Made by a program: the position numbers and the translations under genes
Notes under the pieces: model-generated
The model's database searches: none
The model's input: the letters and a program-made list of their open reading frames with translations, nothing else
What the model was told of the DNA's origin: nothing
Shown: positions 16,156 through 24,758 of the stretch, in pieces
Layout: every line of letters begins with the position of its first letter
How positions within the stretch are numbered: the stretch's first letter is position 1
From: JAJYSO01 sp964451785
GTDB lineage: Bacteria > Bacteroidota > Bacteroidia > Flavobacteriales > Flavobacteriaceae
DNA: 34,790 nucleotides
NCBI GenBank assembly: GCA_964451785.1
Contig: CAYVJG010000032.1
Span: 1 to 34,790, forward strand
Reading direction: 5' to 3'

Positions 16156-17967
16156 ATGAAAAAATCGTTCTCTTTATTCTTCCTTGTCGGGAGTTTTTGT
16201 CTGCTATCTTGCACGGCCACAGCACAAGAAAAATTAATTGACTCCCTACAGCAGGCCTTAAAACAACCTAAAATAGGAATTTCAGAACAAGTATTCACTT
16301 TAGGCCGATTGGCGAATGTCTATTCCTATAACGATACCGAAAAAGCTGAACACACTATTCAAAAAGCCATAAGCTTGAGTGTGCAATCTACAGATGCTGA
16401 TGCCAAGACCTATATTTGGGCGGTAAAATCGAATATTGAGATTATACAAGGCAAAGATTCTACAGCGCTAATTGCGGTAAATAAAGCCCTAGATTTTTCT
16501 GAACTCGCTTCGCCTTTGATGCGCGGTTATGCCTGGAGTAAAAAAGCACATATTTATAGTATGCGCAATGAGCAAAGTGAAGCGGTTAAACTTTGGCAAA
16601 AAGCTTTGGGTTACCTGCAAAGTCCGGATGGTGCTTATTACCAAGCCAGTATTTATTACCATCTGTACGGCGTTTATGCAGAACGAGAAGATTTTGAAAC
16701 CGCTCGTCATTATGCCCAATTGGCCTTAAAAAGGGCGAAACAAAGTGGGAATTACAACATGATTGCGGCTTGTTGGCAAATCAATGGCAGTCTTCAGCTC
16801 GACAATTTCTGGAAAAATGACGACAAAAAGTTATTAGATTCAGCCATCACCGCCTATCAAAATTCCATTGCGGTGTATCGCAACTACCACGGCTGGATGA
16901 AGTTTCCACCTGTAGTGGTGCTTTCGGCGCTCAATCTCGCCAATATTTATGCCGAATATTATCCGGTGTCATATATCGATTCGATTGAAAGCAAACTCAA
17001 TCTGGCGTTAAAGATTGCCACAGAAGCCGATGCTGAAATAGCTATAGCAAATACCTATCAAACAATTGCTCGTATCAGCTTCAAAACAGGCGATTTGGAT
17101 AAAGCTGAACGGATTTTAGAAGAGGCCAAAGCACAGCTTGATTCTTCAGATTCTAAAAATTATTATGCCAGCAAGAATATTTATCAGCTCCTGGCCAAGG
17201 TCAACGAAAAACAAGGCGATTATCAGCAAGCTTTAGCCGATCAGAAAACCTTTTTTCAGTACTATAAACATATTTTTGACAAACGTCAAAATCAGACGAT
17301 TCAGCGTTTGGAAGCTAAATATCAGGCCCAAAAAAAGGAAGAAGCTTTACGCCGACTACAGGAACGCAATGCTTTTCAAAAACAGAAAACACAGCTCTAC
17401 ATCACCATAGCCGCTATTGCGATTGTCTTATTGCTTGCGCTATTCATCGCTTATCGCTTTAAACTAAAATACGCCCGCCAACGCGAGCAATTGAAAACAG
17501 AAGAAACCGCCCGATTACAAGCTGAACAGGAATTAATACAAAGTCAGAAAGAAAACCTACAGAAAGAAGTCATGGCCGGGGCGCTGCAGGTGGAACACAA
17601 GAATGAGTTGTTGCAAAATCTCAAAGAACGTTTAGCAAAAGTAGCCGACAGTAAATCGACCAAACAACTTGATCGCATCCTCAAAGATGAGTTGCGCATT
17701 GATGAAAATTTTGAAGATATCCGTAAAGAACTCAACGAGCTGCACCCAGAGTTTTTTAATCGCCTACAAGAAAAGGCGGACAAAAAATTAACCCAACTCG
17801 ATTTAAAATACTGCGCCTATTTTTATATGAAGCTCTCCACCAAACAAATAGCCGAATTGATGCACGTGGCTCCTAAAAGTGTTCGGATGACCAAATACCG
17901 GTTAAAGCAAAAATTAAACTTGGGTAAAGAAGAGGATTTAGTTGATTATTTATTAGACCAAAACTAA
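16156..17967 (+). CDS. Membrane-tethered TPR regulator with LuxR-like HTH, 603 aa
   Basis: The ATG at 16156 gives a clean signal sequence with a lipobox-like LLSC; a longer frame from TTG 16135 would start within the -7 box. Residues about 30-370 are tetratricopeptide repeats outside the membrane (e.g. ARHYAQLALKRAKQSGNYN). One membrane helix lies at about 414-435, then a charged coiled coil (436-530), then a C-terminal helix-turn-helix of the LuxR/GerE kind (LSTKQIAELMHVAPKSVRMTKYRLKQKL). This TPR-TM-coil-HTH layout is common in Bacteroidetes for one-component regulators that sense outside and bind DNA inside. It is divergent from the secreted-protein tract and shares operator site 3 with it, so I infer it controls that tract. 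The ligand is unknown. Confidence 0.85.
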   Translation: MKKSFSLFFLVGSFCLLSCTATAQEKLIDSLQQALKQPKIGISEQVFTLGRLANVYSYNDTEKAEHTIQKAISLSVQSTDADAKTYIWAVKSNIEIIQGKDSTALIAVNKALDFSELASPLMRGYAWSKKAHIYSMRNEQSEAVKLWQKALGYLQSPDGAYYQASIYYHLYGVYAEREDFETARHYAQLALKRAKQSGNYNMIAACWQINGSLQLDNFWKNDDKKLLDSAITAYQNSIAVYRNYHGWMKFPPVVVLSALNLANIYAEYYPVSYIDSIESKLNLALKIATEADAEIAIANTYQTIARISFKTGDLDKAERILEEAKAQLDSSDSKNYYASKNIYQLLAKVNEKQGDYQQALADQKTFFQYYKHIFDKRQNQTIQRLEAKYQAQKKEEALRRLQERNAFQKQKTQLYITIAAIAIVLLLALFIAYRFKLKYARQREQLKTEETARLQAEQELIQSQKENLQKEVMAGALQVEHKNELLQNLKERLAKVADSKSTKQLDRILKDELRIDENFEDIRKELNELHPEFFNRLQEKADKKLTQLDLKYCAYFYMKLSTKQIAELMHVAPKSVRMTKYRLKQKLNLGKEEDLVDYLLDQN

Positions 17968-18095
17968 TACCGTATGGATAAATTAAATAGTCCAATTTCG
18001 ACTTTGTCTCATTGTACTAGTAATTTATGGCCCACGGTATTATACCTACAAAAGATATTATAAATTGGACTAAAAATAATTCTAATTGGTATAAT
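17965..18095. mobile_element. MITE-like element 1
   Basis: The ends are imperfect inverted repeats of about 34 bases, with the inner 11 perfect: TAGTCCAATTT (17988-17998) against AAATTGGACTA (18062-18072). TAATACCGT (17965-17973) recurs inverted as ACGGTATTA (18034-18042). The left end overlaps the stop codon of the regulator gene. There is no ORF. The ends resemble those of the element at 27510-27677 (TATACGG, then AAAATxGACC). The remaining gap to 18385 holds only a terminator-like hairpin (18283-18309) and an AACGAGTT/AACTCGTT inverted pair (18200-18240). Confidence 0.5.
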
Positions 18096-18282
18096 AGAGC
18101 TATACACGCAACTCATCATATCTTGAAAAGTAAGAAAAACAGTTGACACTAAATTGACCTGATAGCGATATACAATAGTTATCTGTTAAGGATAAAGCTA
18201 ACGAGTTCCAAATCCATTTAACAGTAAGCACAAACTCGTTTTGTTAACATTTTCAAGGAAACAGTACTGATTTCGGGTTACA

Positions 18283-18309
18283 CAGAAGACTTAATTCTTC
18301 TGATTTTTT
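18283..18309 (+). terminator. Hairpin with T-run before the ABC operon
   Basis: CAGAAGA/TCTTCTG stem (18283-18289, 18296-18302) with a six-base loop, then ATTTTTT. It could end transcription from the regulator gene or act as a leader attenuator for the ABC genes; no promoter box is clear between it and 18386. Confidence 0.45.
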
Positions 18310-18385
18310 GATTTCTTTATAGCTTCTGTAACAAATTAAGCTTTTAGTCGTCACCAACATAAACAGCTCATCAAAACTTCTGTTT

Positions 18386-19261
18386 ATGCAATTGACCATC
18401 AACAACCTCAACAAAACGTATAAAAACGGTGTACAAGCCTTGGCTGACCTCAGCTTAACTATAGACAAAGGTATGTTTGGTTTACTGGGGCCTAACGGCG
18501 CAGGGAAATCAACCTTAATGCGCACCATTGCCACCTTGCAAGCGCCAGATTCTGGTGAACTTCATTTTGGTGATTTAGACATTCTGTCATCACAGATGAA
18601 GTTTAGAAAAATTTTAGGCTATCTCCCTCAAGATTTTGGGGTGTACCCTAAAATATCAGCCGCTAATTTGTTAGATTATTTTGCACGTCTCAAAGGCATT
18701 TCATCAGCAAAAGAACGCGGAATAATGGTTGATCGCGTACTGGAAATTACGAATTTATATGACGTGCGCAAAAAAAGTGTCAGTGGCTATTCAGGCGGGA
18801 TGAAGCAGCGTTTTGGCATTGCACAATTACTGCTCAACGACCCTAAACTTATTATTGTTGATGAGCCAACAGCCGGATTAGATCCGGCGGAGCGTCACAG
18901 ATTTTTAAATGTACTTCGTGAAATTGGCAATAATAATACGGTGATATTTTCAACACATATCGTTGATGATGTACAGGAATTGTGTCATAAAATGGCGGTT
19001 TTAAACGGCGGAAAAATTTTGATTCACAGCACTCCACAAGAAGCTAAACAAAATTTACAACACAAAATATGGACTTGCACCACAACCTCAGATGAAGTTG
19101 ATCAGCTATTGGAAAATCACCAAGTTCTCTCTCGTAATTTCACGCAAGACAACAATTTAAAACTTCGGGTGTATTCAGAAGATAATCTGACCGATCAAAG
19201 TTTTGAGGTAGCCGAACCGAGTTTAGAGGATGTTTATTTTGTAGCGCTTAAATCTCTGTAA
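18386..19261 (+). CDS. ABC transporter ATP-binding protein, 291 aa
   Basis: A single ABC ATPase domain fills residues 1-215: Walker A GPNGAGKST near residue 36, signature SGYSGGMKQR, Walker B LIIVDEPTAGLD and the H-loop STHIVDD. The C-terminal 70 residues end with the EPSLEDVYF motif common in exporter ATPases of the ABC-2 type. The gene ends 2 bases before the permease-peptidase gene, so they form one operon and presumably one complex at the inner membrane. The substrate is not known; this ATPase/permease-M1 pairing is widespread in Bacteroidetes. Confidence 0.95.
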   Translation: MQLTINNLNKTYKNGVQALADLSLTIDKGMFGLLGPNGAGKSTLMRTIATLQAPDSGELHFGDLDILSSQMKFRKILGYLPQDFGVYPKISAANLLDYFARLKGISSAKERGIMVDRVLEITNLYDVRKKSVSGYSGGMKQRFGIAQLLLNDPKLIIVDEPTAGLDPAERHRFLNVLREIGNNNTVIFSTHIVDDVQELCHKMAVLNGGKILIHSTPQEAKQNLQHKIWTCTTTSDEVDQLLENHQVLSRNFTQDNNLKLRVYSEDNLTDQSFEVAEPSLEDVYFVALKSL

Positions 19262-19263
19262 CT

Positions 19264-22200
19264 ATGTGGACACAAATTTTTGCATTTGAGTTTAAACGCT
19301 GGATAAAATCATGGCCTTTTTACATTTATACCGCGCTCTTCTTTGGGTTATCGCTTTTTGGAATGGCCAGTGCAATTGGCGTATTTGATAGTGTTACTGT
19401 CACCACCTCTTCAGCGACAATATCCAATTCGGCTTATGCTCTTAATCAATTCATCCTCGGACTGAGTCAGTTGTTATATTTTTTATTTCCTGCCATTATC
19501 GGGTCATCCATATATCGGGATTATAAACACAATGTCCATCACATTTTATACGCTTATCCATTTACCAAAACAGATTATTTAATCGGTAAGTTTTTTAGTG
19601 CATTCAGCATCAGTTTGCTCATTTGCTTTGCCATTGGTTTAGGCTTGTATATAGGTTCTGTATTACCTTGGGGAAATCCTGAGTTACTAGGCGCTAATCA
19701 CTGGTGGAGTTATGTGCAAATTTACCTCTACAGTATTATTCCTAACCTGCTATTTATGGGGGTTATTGTTTTTGCAATCACCACCCTTTCGCGCAGCTTG
19801 TATGCCGGATTTGCGACTGTTTTAGCTGTTTTAATTATTCAGGGACTTGTCAGTGGCTTAACCGCCGATATGGACAATCGCATATTGGGGGCTCTACTCG
19901 ACCCTACAGGAGGAGAAGCTTTAGATTATTACACCCAATATTGGACTGTACACGATTTTAACACCCAAAATTTACCTTTAGAGAAATGGGTGGTCATCAA
20001 CCGATTGATTTGGTTAGGCGTGAGTATTATTTTCATGGGGTTAACGCACAAGTTGTTCAAATTTCATCAACAAGGTTTACAGTGGCATTGGCCGTGGAAA
20101 CGCGCGGTGACTTCTCATCGGCAAACTACAGTTCCTATTGGGATTAAACGTTTTAAGCTTCCTAAAGTAAACTACGATTTTAGCTTTAAGGCACATTGGA
20201 ATAATGTCTTCAATTTCACAAAGCTCGATTGTTTCTACCTCATCAAAAATAAAGTCTTTATGATTTTAGTAGGCTTAGGAATTTTGATGATTATCAGTGT
20301 TTCTAGTGTTATCACCATGCTCTATGGCACAGCTGTTTATCCTGAAACGCGAATTATGCTCCAAATTCCGGGTGGAACTTTTACAATTATCGTTATTGTA
20401 TTGACCTTTTTAGGCGCGGGCTTACTGGTACATCACAGCAAAATTGCGAATATGAATTTGCTCATTCATTCTACACCGGTTCCTAATTGGGTGTTGTTCA
20501 TCTCTAAATATTTTGCGCTTATTATCATGCAAGCCCTATTGCTACTGGTCGTGATAGCTTGTGGTGTATCCATCCAAATTTATCACGGGTATTACCATTT
20601 TGAATTGGGCTTATATTTACAAACCTTATACGGTTTAAGCTGGCTTTCCTTTATCATTTGGGCCGGTTTAGCCTTAGCCGTACAAACCTTATTCAAAAAC
20701 TACATCATCGGATTTGTATTGCTGTTTGCCTTTTATATTTTTAGAGGAATGCTATCAAAATTGGGTATCGAGCAAGATATTTTCTTTTTCAACCGCCTGC
20801 CTACTCCCGGCTATTCGGATATGAATGGTTTTGGTTTTGGACTAAAAATCTATTATGTTTATGTGCTTTATTGGTTGCTATTTATTGGATTTATCAGTGG
20901 ATTAACCTTATTATTTTGGCGCAGAGGTCTGTTTAAATTTAAAGAGCGATTTAAGCTTGCGCGCCAACGTGCTAAAACGGTTGTCGTTCTTCCTTCCCTC
21001 CTGTGTTTAATTGGATTTTTGGGACTTGGAGGTTATATCTATTACGACAACACTATTGCCAATGATTACTATTCGCATAAAGAAAGAGAACAGATGCGCG
21101 TTAATTATGAAAAACAGTATAAGCATTATGCCGATTTAAATTTGCCGCGATTGACAAGTGTCAAAATCAAATTAGATTTATATCCTAAAACGCGTGATTT
21201 TAAAGCTAAAGGTACTTTTGTACTCACTAATAAATCGACTGCACCTGTAGATACCTTATTGATTAATTATAATTCATCTTACAAAACGAATTTTCAGATT
21301 GCCAGCGCACACTTTATCAAAAGAGACAGTTTAAACAATTTAGCTTTTTACGAATTTAACGAACCTCTACAGCCAGGAGATAGCGCGGTAATGCAGTTTG
21401 ATATGCAAAATTATCCCAACACCCTTTTGCAAAGCAATTCTCCGGTTTTACACAACGGCACCTTTATCAACAGTCGTCTTTTTCCGGGTTTGGGGTATCA
21501 AAGTGAATTTGAGATTAGCAATAACGAGGTTCGCAAAAAATATGGACTTCCTGAGCAACCGCGAATGCCTAGCCCTAGTGACACAGCTGCACTACAAAAC
21601 ACTTATATCAGCAATGATGCCGATTGGATTAATTTTGAAACGACTGTAAGTACTGCGGCAGACCAGATAGCAATTGCTCCGGGAAAATTGCAAAAGAGTT
21701 GGACCGAAAATAATCGTCGTTATTTTCATTATAAAATGAATCAAAAAATGCTGAATTTTTACGCTTACAATTCAGCACGTTATCAAGTGAAGCGCGATCA
21801 TTATAAGGATATTGCTATAGCAATTTACTATCACAAAAGTCACGACTACAATTTAGATAGAATGATCAGCGGTATAAAACATGCCCTGACTTATTATGAA
21901 AAAGCCTACAGTCCTTACCAGTTTAAACAGCTACGGATTATTGAATTTCCTAACACTCAAGGCAGCTTTGCGCAATCTTTTGCCAATACCATTCCTTTTT
22001 CTGAAGCCATAGGTTTTATAGCAGATGTTGATACGACTGATCAAGAGGCGGTAGATTATCCTTTTTATGTCACGGCACATGAAGTAGCTCATCAATGGTG
22101 GGCACATCAAGTGATTGGGGCTGAGGTGCAAGGCGCTACAGTACTGTCAGAGAGTTTAGCAGAGTACAGTGCTTTAAAAGTATTGGAGCACAAATACGGA

Positions 22201-22917
22201 AAAGGACAGATGCGAAAATTCTTAAAAGAATCTTTAGACAGCTACCTCTCGGGGCGTAAAAGAGAAAGTCAAAAAGAACAAGCTTTGATGTATAATGAAA
22301 ATCAACAATACATTCACTACAACAAAGGCTCATTAGTGTTTTATGCCCTCAGTGATTATTTAGGTGAATCAAAACTAAATGCTGTACTCAGTCAATTTAT
22401 AGCCAAACACGCCTTCAAGTCGGCGCCCTACCCTACGGCAGAACAACTCGTTGCCGACATTAAAGCAGTGACTCCTGATTCTTTGCAATACTTGATTAAA
22501 GACATGTTTAAAACCATCACACTTTACGACAATAAAATCACAAAAACTTCGGCTAAGCCGTTAGACAATGGTCAGTATCAAGTTGACATCACGGCACTTG
22601 TTAGTAAATACAGGACTGATGGAAAAGGAAAACATCTCTACAGCAATGGCGCAAAAGATTCATTGCGCTTGGTGAATAAAGATCAAGACACTATTTACTC
22701 GTTACCACTGAATGACTATATAGAAGTTGGCATTTTTGGAAAGCCCAAAGAAGGAGAATCTACAAATTCGGTATTGTATTTAAAGAAAGTAAGAATTGAT
22801 TCTATCCAAAATCACTTCTCTATAAAAGTAGATAAAAAGCCGATTGAAGTAGGTATAGATCCTTATAACAAGCTCATCGATACGCGCTCTTATGACAACA
22901 GGAAAACAATTGACTAG
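19264..22917 (+). CDS. ABC-2 permease fused to M1-family aminopeptidase, 1217 aa
   Basis: Residues 1-600 hold about twelve membrane helices in two ABC-2 permease halves (around 1-250 and 330-560), with a last helix at about 575-600. The rest is an M1-type zinc peptidase domain outside the membrane: HEVAH at 939-943 and the SESLAEY glutamate at 963. By my count 19 residues separate the second His and that Glu, one more than the usual 18. The sequence FANTIPFSEAIGF stands where classic M1 enzymes have the GAMEN exopeptidase loop, so substrate choice probably differs from aminopeptidase N. It lies directly behind the ATPase gene. A plausible job is exporting and trimming peptides; this is inferred from the fusion. 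Confidence 0.92.
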   Translation: MWTQIFAFEFKRWIKSWPFYIYTALFFGLSLFGMASAIGVFDSVTVTTSSATISNSAYALNQFILGLSQLLYFLFPAIIGSSIYRDYKHNVHHILYAYPFTKTDYLIGKFFSAFSISLLICFAIGLGLYIGSVLPWGNPELLGANHWWSYVQIYLYSIIPNLLFMGVIVFAITTLSRSLYAGFATVLAVLIIQGLVSGLTADMDNRILGALLDPTGGEALDYYTQYWTVHDFNTQNLPLEKWVVINRLIWLGVSIIFMGLTHKLFKFHQQGLQWHWPWKRAVTSHRQTTVPIGIKRFKLPKVNYDFSFKAHWNNVFNFTKLDCFYLIKNKVFMILVGLGILMIISVSSVITMLYGTAVYPETRIMLQIPGGTFTIIVIVLTFLGAGLLVHHSKIANMNLLIHSTPVPNWVLFISKYFALIIMQALLLLVVIACGVSIQIYHGYYHFELGLYLQTLYGLSWLSFIIWAGLALAVQTLFKNYIIGFVLLFAFYIFRGMLSKLGIEQDIFFFNRLPTPGYSDMNGFGFGLKIYYVYVLYWLLFIGFISGLTLLFWRRGLFKFKERFKLARQRAKTVVVLPSLLCLIGFLGLGGYIYYDNTIANDYYSHKEREQMRVNYEKQYKHYADLNLPRLTSVKIKLDLYPKTRDFKAKGTFVLTNKSTAPVDTLLINYNSSYKTNFQIASAHFIKRDSLNNLAFYEFNEPLQPGDSAVMQFDMQNYPNTLLQSNSPVLHNGTFINSRLFPGLGYQSEFEISNNEVRKKYGLPEQPRMPSPSDTAALQNTYISNDADWINFETTVSTAADQIAIAPGKLQKSWTENNRRYFHYKMNQKMLNFYAYNSARYQVKRDHYKDIAIAIYYHKSHDYNLDRMISGIKHALTYYEKAYSPYQFKQLRIIEFPNTQGSFAQSFANTIPFSEAIGFIADVDTTDQEAVDYPFYVTAHEVAHQWWAHQVIGAEVQGATVLSESLAEYSALKVLEHKYGKGQMRKFLKESLDSYLSGRKRESQKEQALMYNENQQYIHYNKGSLVFYALSDYLGESKLNAVLSQFIAKHAFKSAPYPTAEQLVADIKAVTPDSLQYLIKDMFKTITLYDNKITKTSAKPLDNGQYQVDITALVSKYRTDGKGKHLYSNGAKDSLRLVNKDQDTIYSLPLNDYIEVGIFGKPKEGESTNSVLYLKKVRIDSIQNHFSIKVDKKPIEVGIDPYNKLIDTRSYDNRKTID

Positions 22918-22945
22918 TTCAAATTTGCATTAGTATTTTAGGGTG

Positions 22946-22985
22946 CCCCTTGTTTTGTGTTCATACATAAAGCAGGGGGTTTTTT
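22946..22985 (+). terminator. Rho-independent terminator of the ABC operon
   Basis: A 12-bp stem with wobble pairs, CCCCTTGTTTTG (22946-22957) with TAAAGCAGGGGG (22968-22979), followed by T(6). It lies 29 bases after the permease stop codon. Confidence 0.75.
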
Positions 22986-22998
22986 AAAGCTAGGAGCT

Positions 22999-23071
22999 AC
23001 TGTGATTTATCGGATTCAAGACACTGTTTCACTTTACGCTAAAATTCGGTCGTCTTCTACTTAATCACAGT
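22999..23071. repeat. Palindromic element between convergent genes
   Basis: ACTGTGATT (22999-23007) and AATCACAGT (23063-23071) form a 9-bp outer stem, and AAGAC and GTCTT inside it form a second. There is no T-run, so it is not an obvious terminator. No second copy seen in the window. Confidence 0.35.
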
Positions 23072-23097
23072 TATTAAAAAGTACTTTATATAATATT

Positions 23098-23523
23098 TTA
23101 AGCAACAAAGCGTTTGACAAAATATTCCTTTAAGGCCACTAATGCTATTTGAAAAGCTTGTCTTGTTTCATCAAAAATACGCGTAAAATCTACAGCCTGC
23201 TCATCAAAGTTATGTGCTGTCAAGCTCACCAATGTACGCTCATCGTCTAGTGAAAAGAAGTGATAATCAACCACAGTATTTGAATCTATCCAAAGCGTTG
23301 AAATTATTTTATGAGGTACAATTTTCTGTACAACAATAGTCTGTACTTCATCTGTAAAAGGCCATTTTAATCGAACAGTTTGCCCCTCTACAATAGGGTC
23401 ATCTGAGTTTGCCAACCACATATGAGCCACAAGCTTAGGATTACACATTGCTTCAAAAACTTGTGTAATAGGGTTATGAACAACACCTTGCTGTGTAATT
23501 ATGGGAGCGTCATAATAATCCAT
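23098..23523 (-). CDS. SRPBCC (AHSA1-like) domain protein, 141 aa
   Basis: The sequence follows the START/Bet v1-like ligand-pocket fold as in the AHSA1/CalC group: an N-terminal strand (IITQQGVVHNPITQVFEAM), the typical 'HMWLAN' after the first helix, antiparallel strands (TLVSLTAHNF) and a long C-terminal helix. It is 10 bases after the 79-aa gene in a TetR-led operon. SRPBCC proteins of this type bind small hydrophobic ligands, and many sit with regulators; the ligand here is unknown. No signal peptide, so cytoplasmic. Confidence 0.8.
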   Translation of the reverse strand: MDYYDAPIITQQGVVHNPITQVFEAMCNPKLVAHMWLANSDDPIVEGQTVRLKWPFTDEVQTIVVQKIVPHKIISTLWIDSNTVVDYHFFSLDDERTLVSLTAHNFDEQAVDFTRIFDETRQAFQIALVALKEYFVKRFVA

Positions 23524-23533
23524 AAGTTATTAT

Positions 23534-23773
23534 TTAAAGTGTTACTAATTGAGGTTCTAATTCTAATTGATTATAAGTTATGTGCGCGTCGTCAAAAATT
23601 TGCTGCACTAATTGTGTTACTTCTCGATTTCCTCTCAATAGGAGGATGTATGATTCTTTTTCTTCTTTTAATTGAATAACAAAGTCAGCTAATTTCTTCT
23701 GTAACTCCAGTTGCAATCTGTACACAGAGCCTTTTGATGTGTTATTTATAAGGTATTGTAAAGTTGTTGCCAT
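23534..23773 (-). CDS. Small protein of unknown function, 79 aa
   Basis: It sits between the TetR gene (39 bases upstream) and the SRPBCC gene (10 bases downstream), on the same strand, so its reality is supported by operon layout. It is helical with a charged stretch (LQLELQKKLADFVIQLKEEKE) and lacks a signal peptide. The sequence resembles small cytosolic partner proteins but matches no family I know. Confidence 0.7.
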   Translation of the reverse strand: MATTLQYLINNTSKGSVYRLQLELQKKLADFVIQLKEEKESYILLLRGNREVTQLVQQIFDDAHITYNQLELEPQLVTL

Positions 23774-23812
23774 TTTAATTAAGACTATAAATATAATGAA
23801 TTTTAGAAAAAA

Positions 23813-24424
23813 TTAGCTTTTTAACACCTCATAATAGGCATCGTATAGCGTAATGATTTCTTCGACTAGTTTATCAGGAGTACAATTATCAGCCTTAAAC
23901 AGGCTATTTACGCCATGGCCATCACCGAGATAAATAAACGTTTTAGCGGCCATTTCAACATCAACTGATGATTTTATTTCACCTTTTTGTTTAGCTTTAG
24001 TTATTGCCGTTTTCCAATAGATAAATTCTGTGCGGTGTTGTTCAATCATCATGGCCTTAAATCGCGGCAAAAGTTTTATCGCTTCTGAAATTAATAAAAA
24101 GTCATTAATGTTAAATTTGAGCTCTTCATTTTGAATTTGTCGTAATGAAAGAAATTCTTTTTCAATATTAACGAGTACATCTTTGTAAAACAACTTCAAC
24201 GAGCGTTGGTCATAAGCCTCAAAATTTTGTGTACACATTTGTAAATAAAAATGTGTGACCACTTCTTCAAAAAGCTCTTTTTTGCTTTTAAAATAGTGAT
24301 AGAAAGCCCCTTTAGATACCCCTGCCTTTTCTACAATCTCTTTAAGTGTCACTGCCTTATAGCTCTTTTGCAGAAAAAGCAAAAAAGAAACTTCTAAAAT
24401 ATGTTCTTTTGTAGTTTTATTCAT
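23813..24424 (-). CDS. TetR/AcrR-family transcriptional regulator, 203 aa
   Basis: I choose ATG 24424 (MNKTTKEHILEVS); the longer frame from 24472 adds 16 residues unlike the family and would run through the operator and -7 box. The N-terminal HTH is typical: TLKEIVEKAGVSKGAFYHYFKSK. The C-terminal ligand domain is about 150 residues. It leads the operon with the 79-aa and SRPBCC genes. A palindrome-like site (24426-24441) lies immediately before the start and next to the -7 box, so the gene probably represses itself. The ligand and other targets are unknown. Confidence 0.92.
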   Translation of the reverse strand: MNKTTKEHILEVSFLLFLQKSYKAVTLKEIVEKAGVSKGAFYHYFKSKKELFEEVVTHFYLQMCTQNFEAYDQRSLKLFYKDVLVNIEKEFLSLRQIQNEELKFNINDFLLISEAIKLLPRFKAMMIEQHRTEFIYWKTAITKAKQKGEIKSSVDVEMAAKTFIYLGDGHGVNSLFKADNCTPDKLVEEIITLYDAYYEVLKS

Positions 24425-24425
24425 A

Positions 24426-24441
24426 AACCGACCGTTTGGTA
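24426..24441. promoter_or_regulatory. Probable TetR operator
   Basis: AACCGACCGTTTGGTA: an imperfect palindrome (ACC...GGT ends, CCG/CGG-like half-sites), of the ACCGACCG type often bound by TetR-family repressors. It overlaps the expected transcription start of the minus-strand TetR gene. Confidence 0.5.
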
Positions 24442-24443
24442 TG

Positions 24444-24451
24444 CAAATGTA
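24444..24451 (-). promoter_or_regulatory. -7 box of the TetR operon
   Basis: On the minus strand TACATTTG, a perfect TAnnTTTG box, 20 bases before the ATG at 24424 and directly behind the palindrome. Confidence 0.6.
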
Positions 24452-24730
24452 TAACAAAATCCATAAACTCAAAAAATTATTTTAAACCGCGTCTAATTAA
24501 GTTTAATCTGCCTTCATTTTTATAGGTTTTATGTAAATTTAATGTTTTTAACAGCACAATAAGATTGCCTTTTTCTCAATATTGTAATCTTTATTCAAAA
24601 ACATTGCTAACAAAAAACAGATCTTATCAAAAAAATACATAACTTTAGTTTTGCAATACCTCAATTTTAGCAAAGTAATAGCTGTTATTTTAATCCTACT
24701 AAATTACTATACTATTAAACAGTAAATCTA

Positions 24731-24738
24731 TACCTTTG
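24731..24738 (+). promoter_or_regulatory. -7 box of the symporter gene
   Basis: TACCTTTG is a perfect TAnnTTTG box, 21 bases before the ATG at 24759. The rest of the gap 24473-24758 is AT-rich with nothing else I can name. Confidence 0.6.
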
Positions 24739-24758
24739 CCGCCCTATTAAACTATAGC

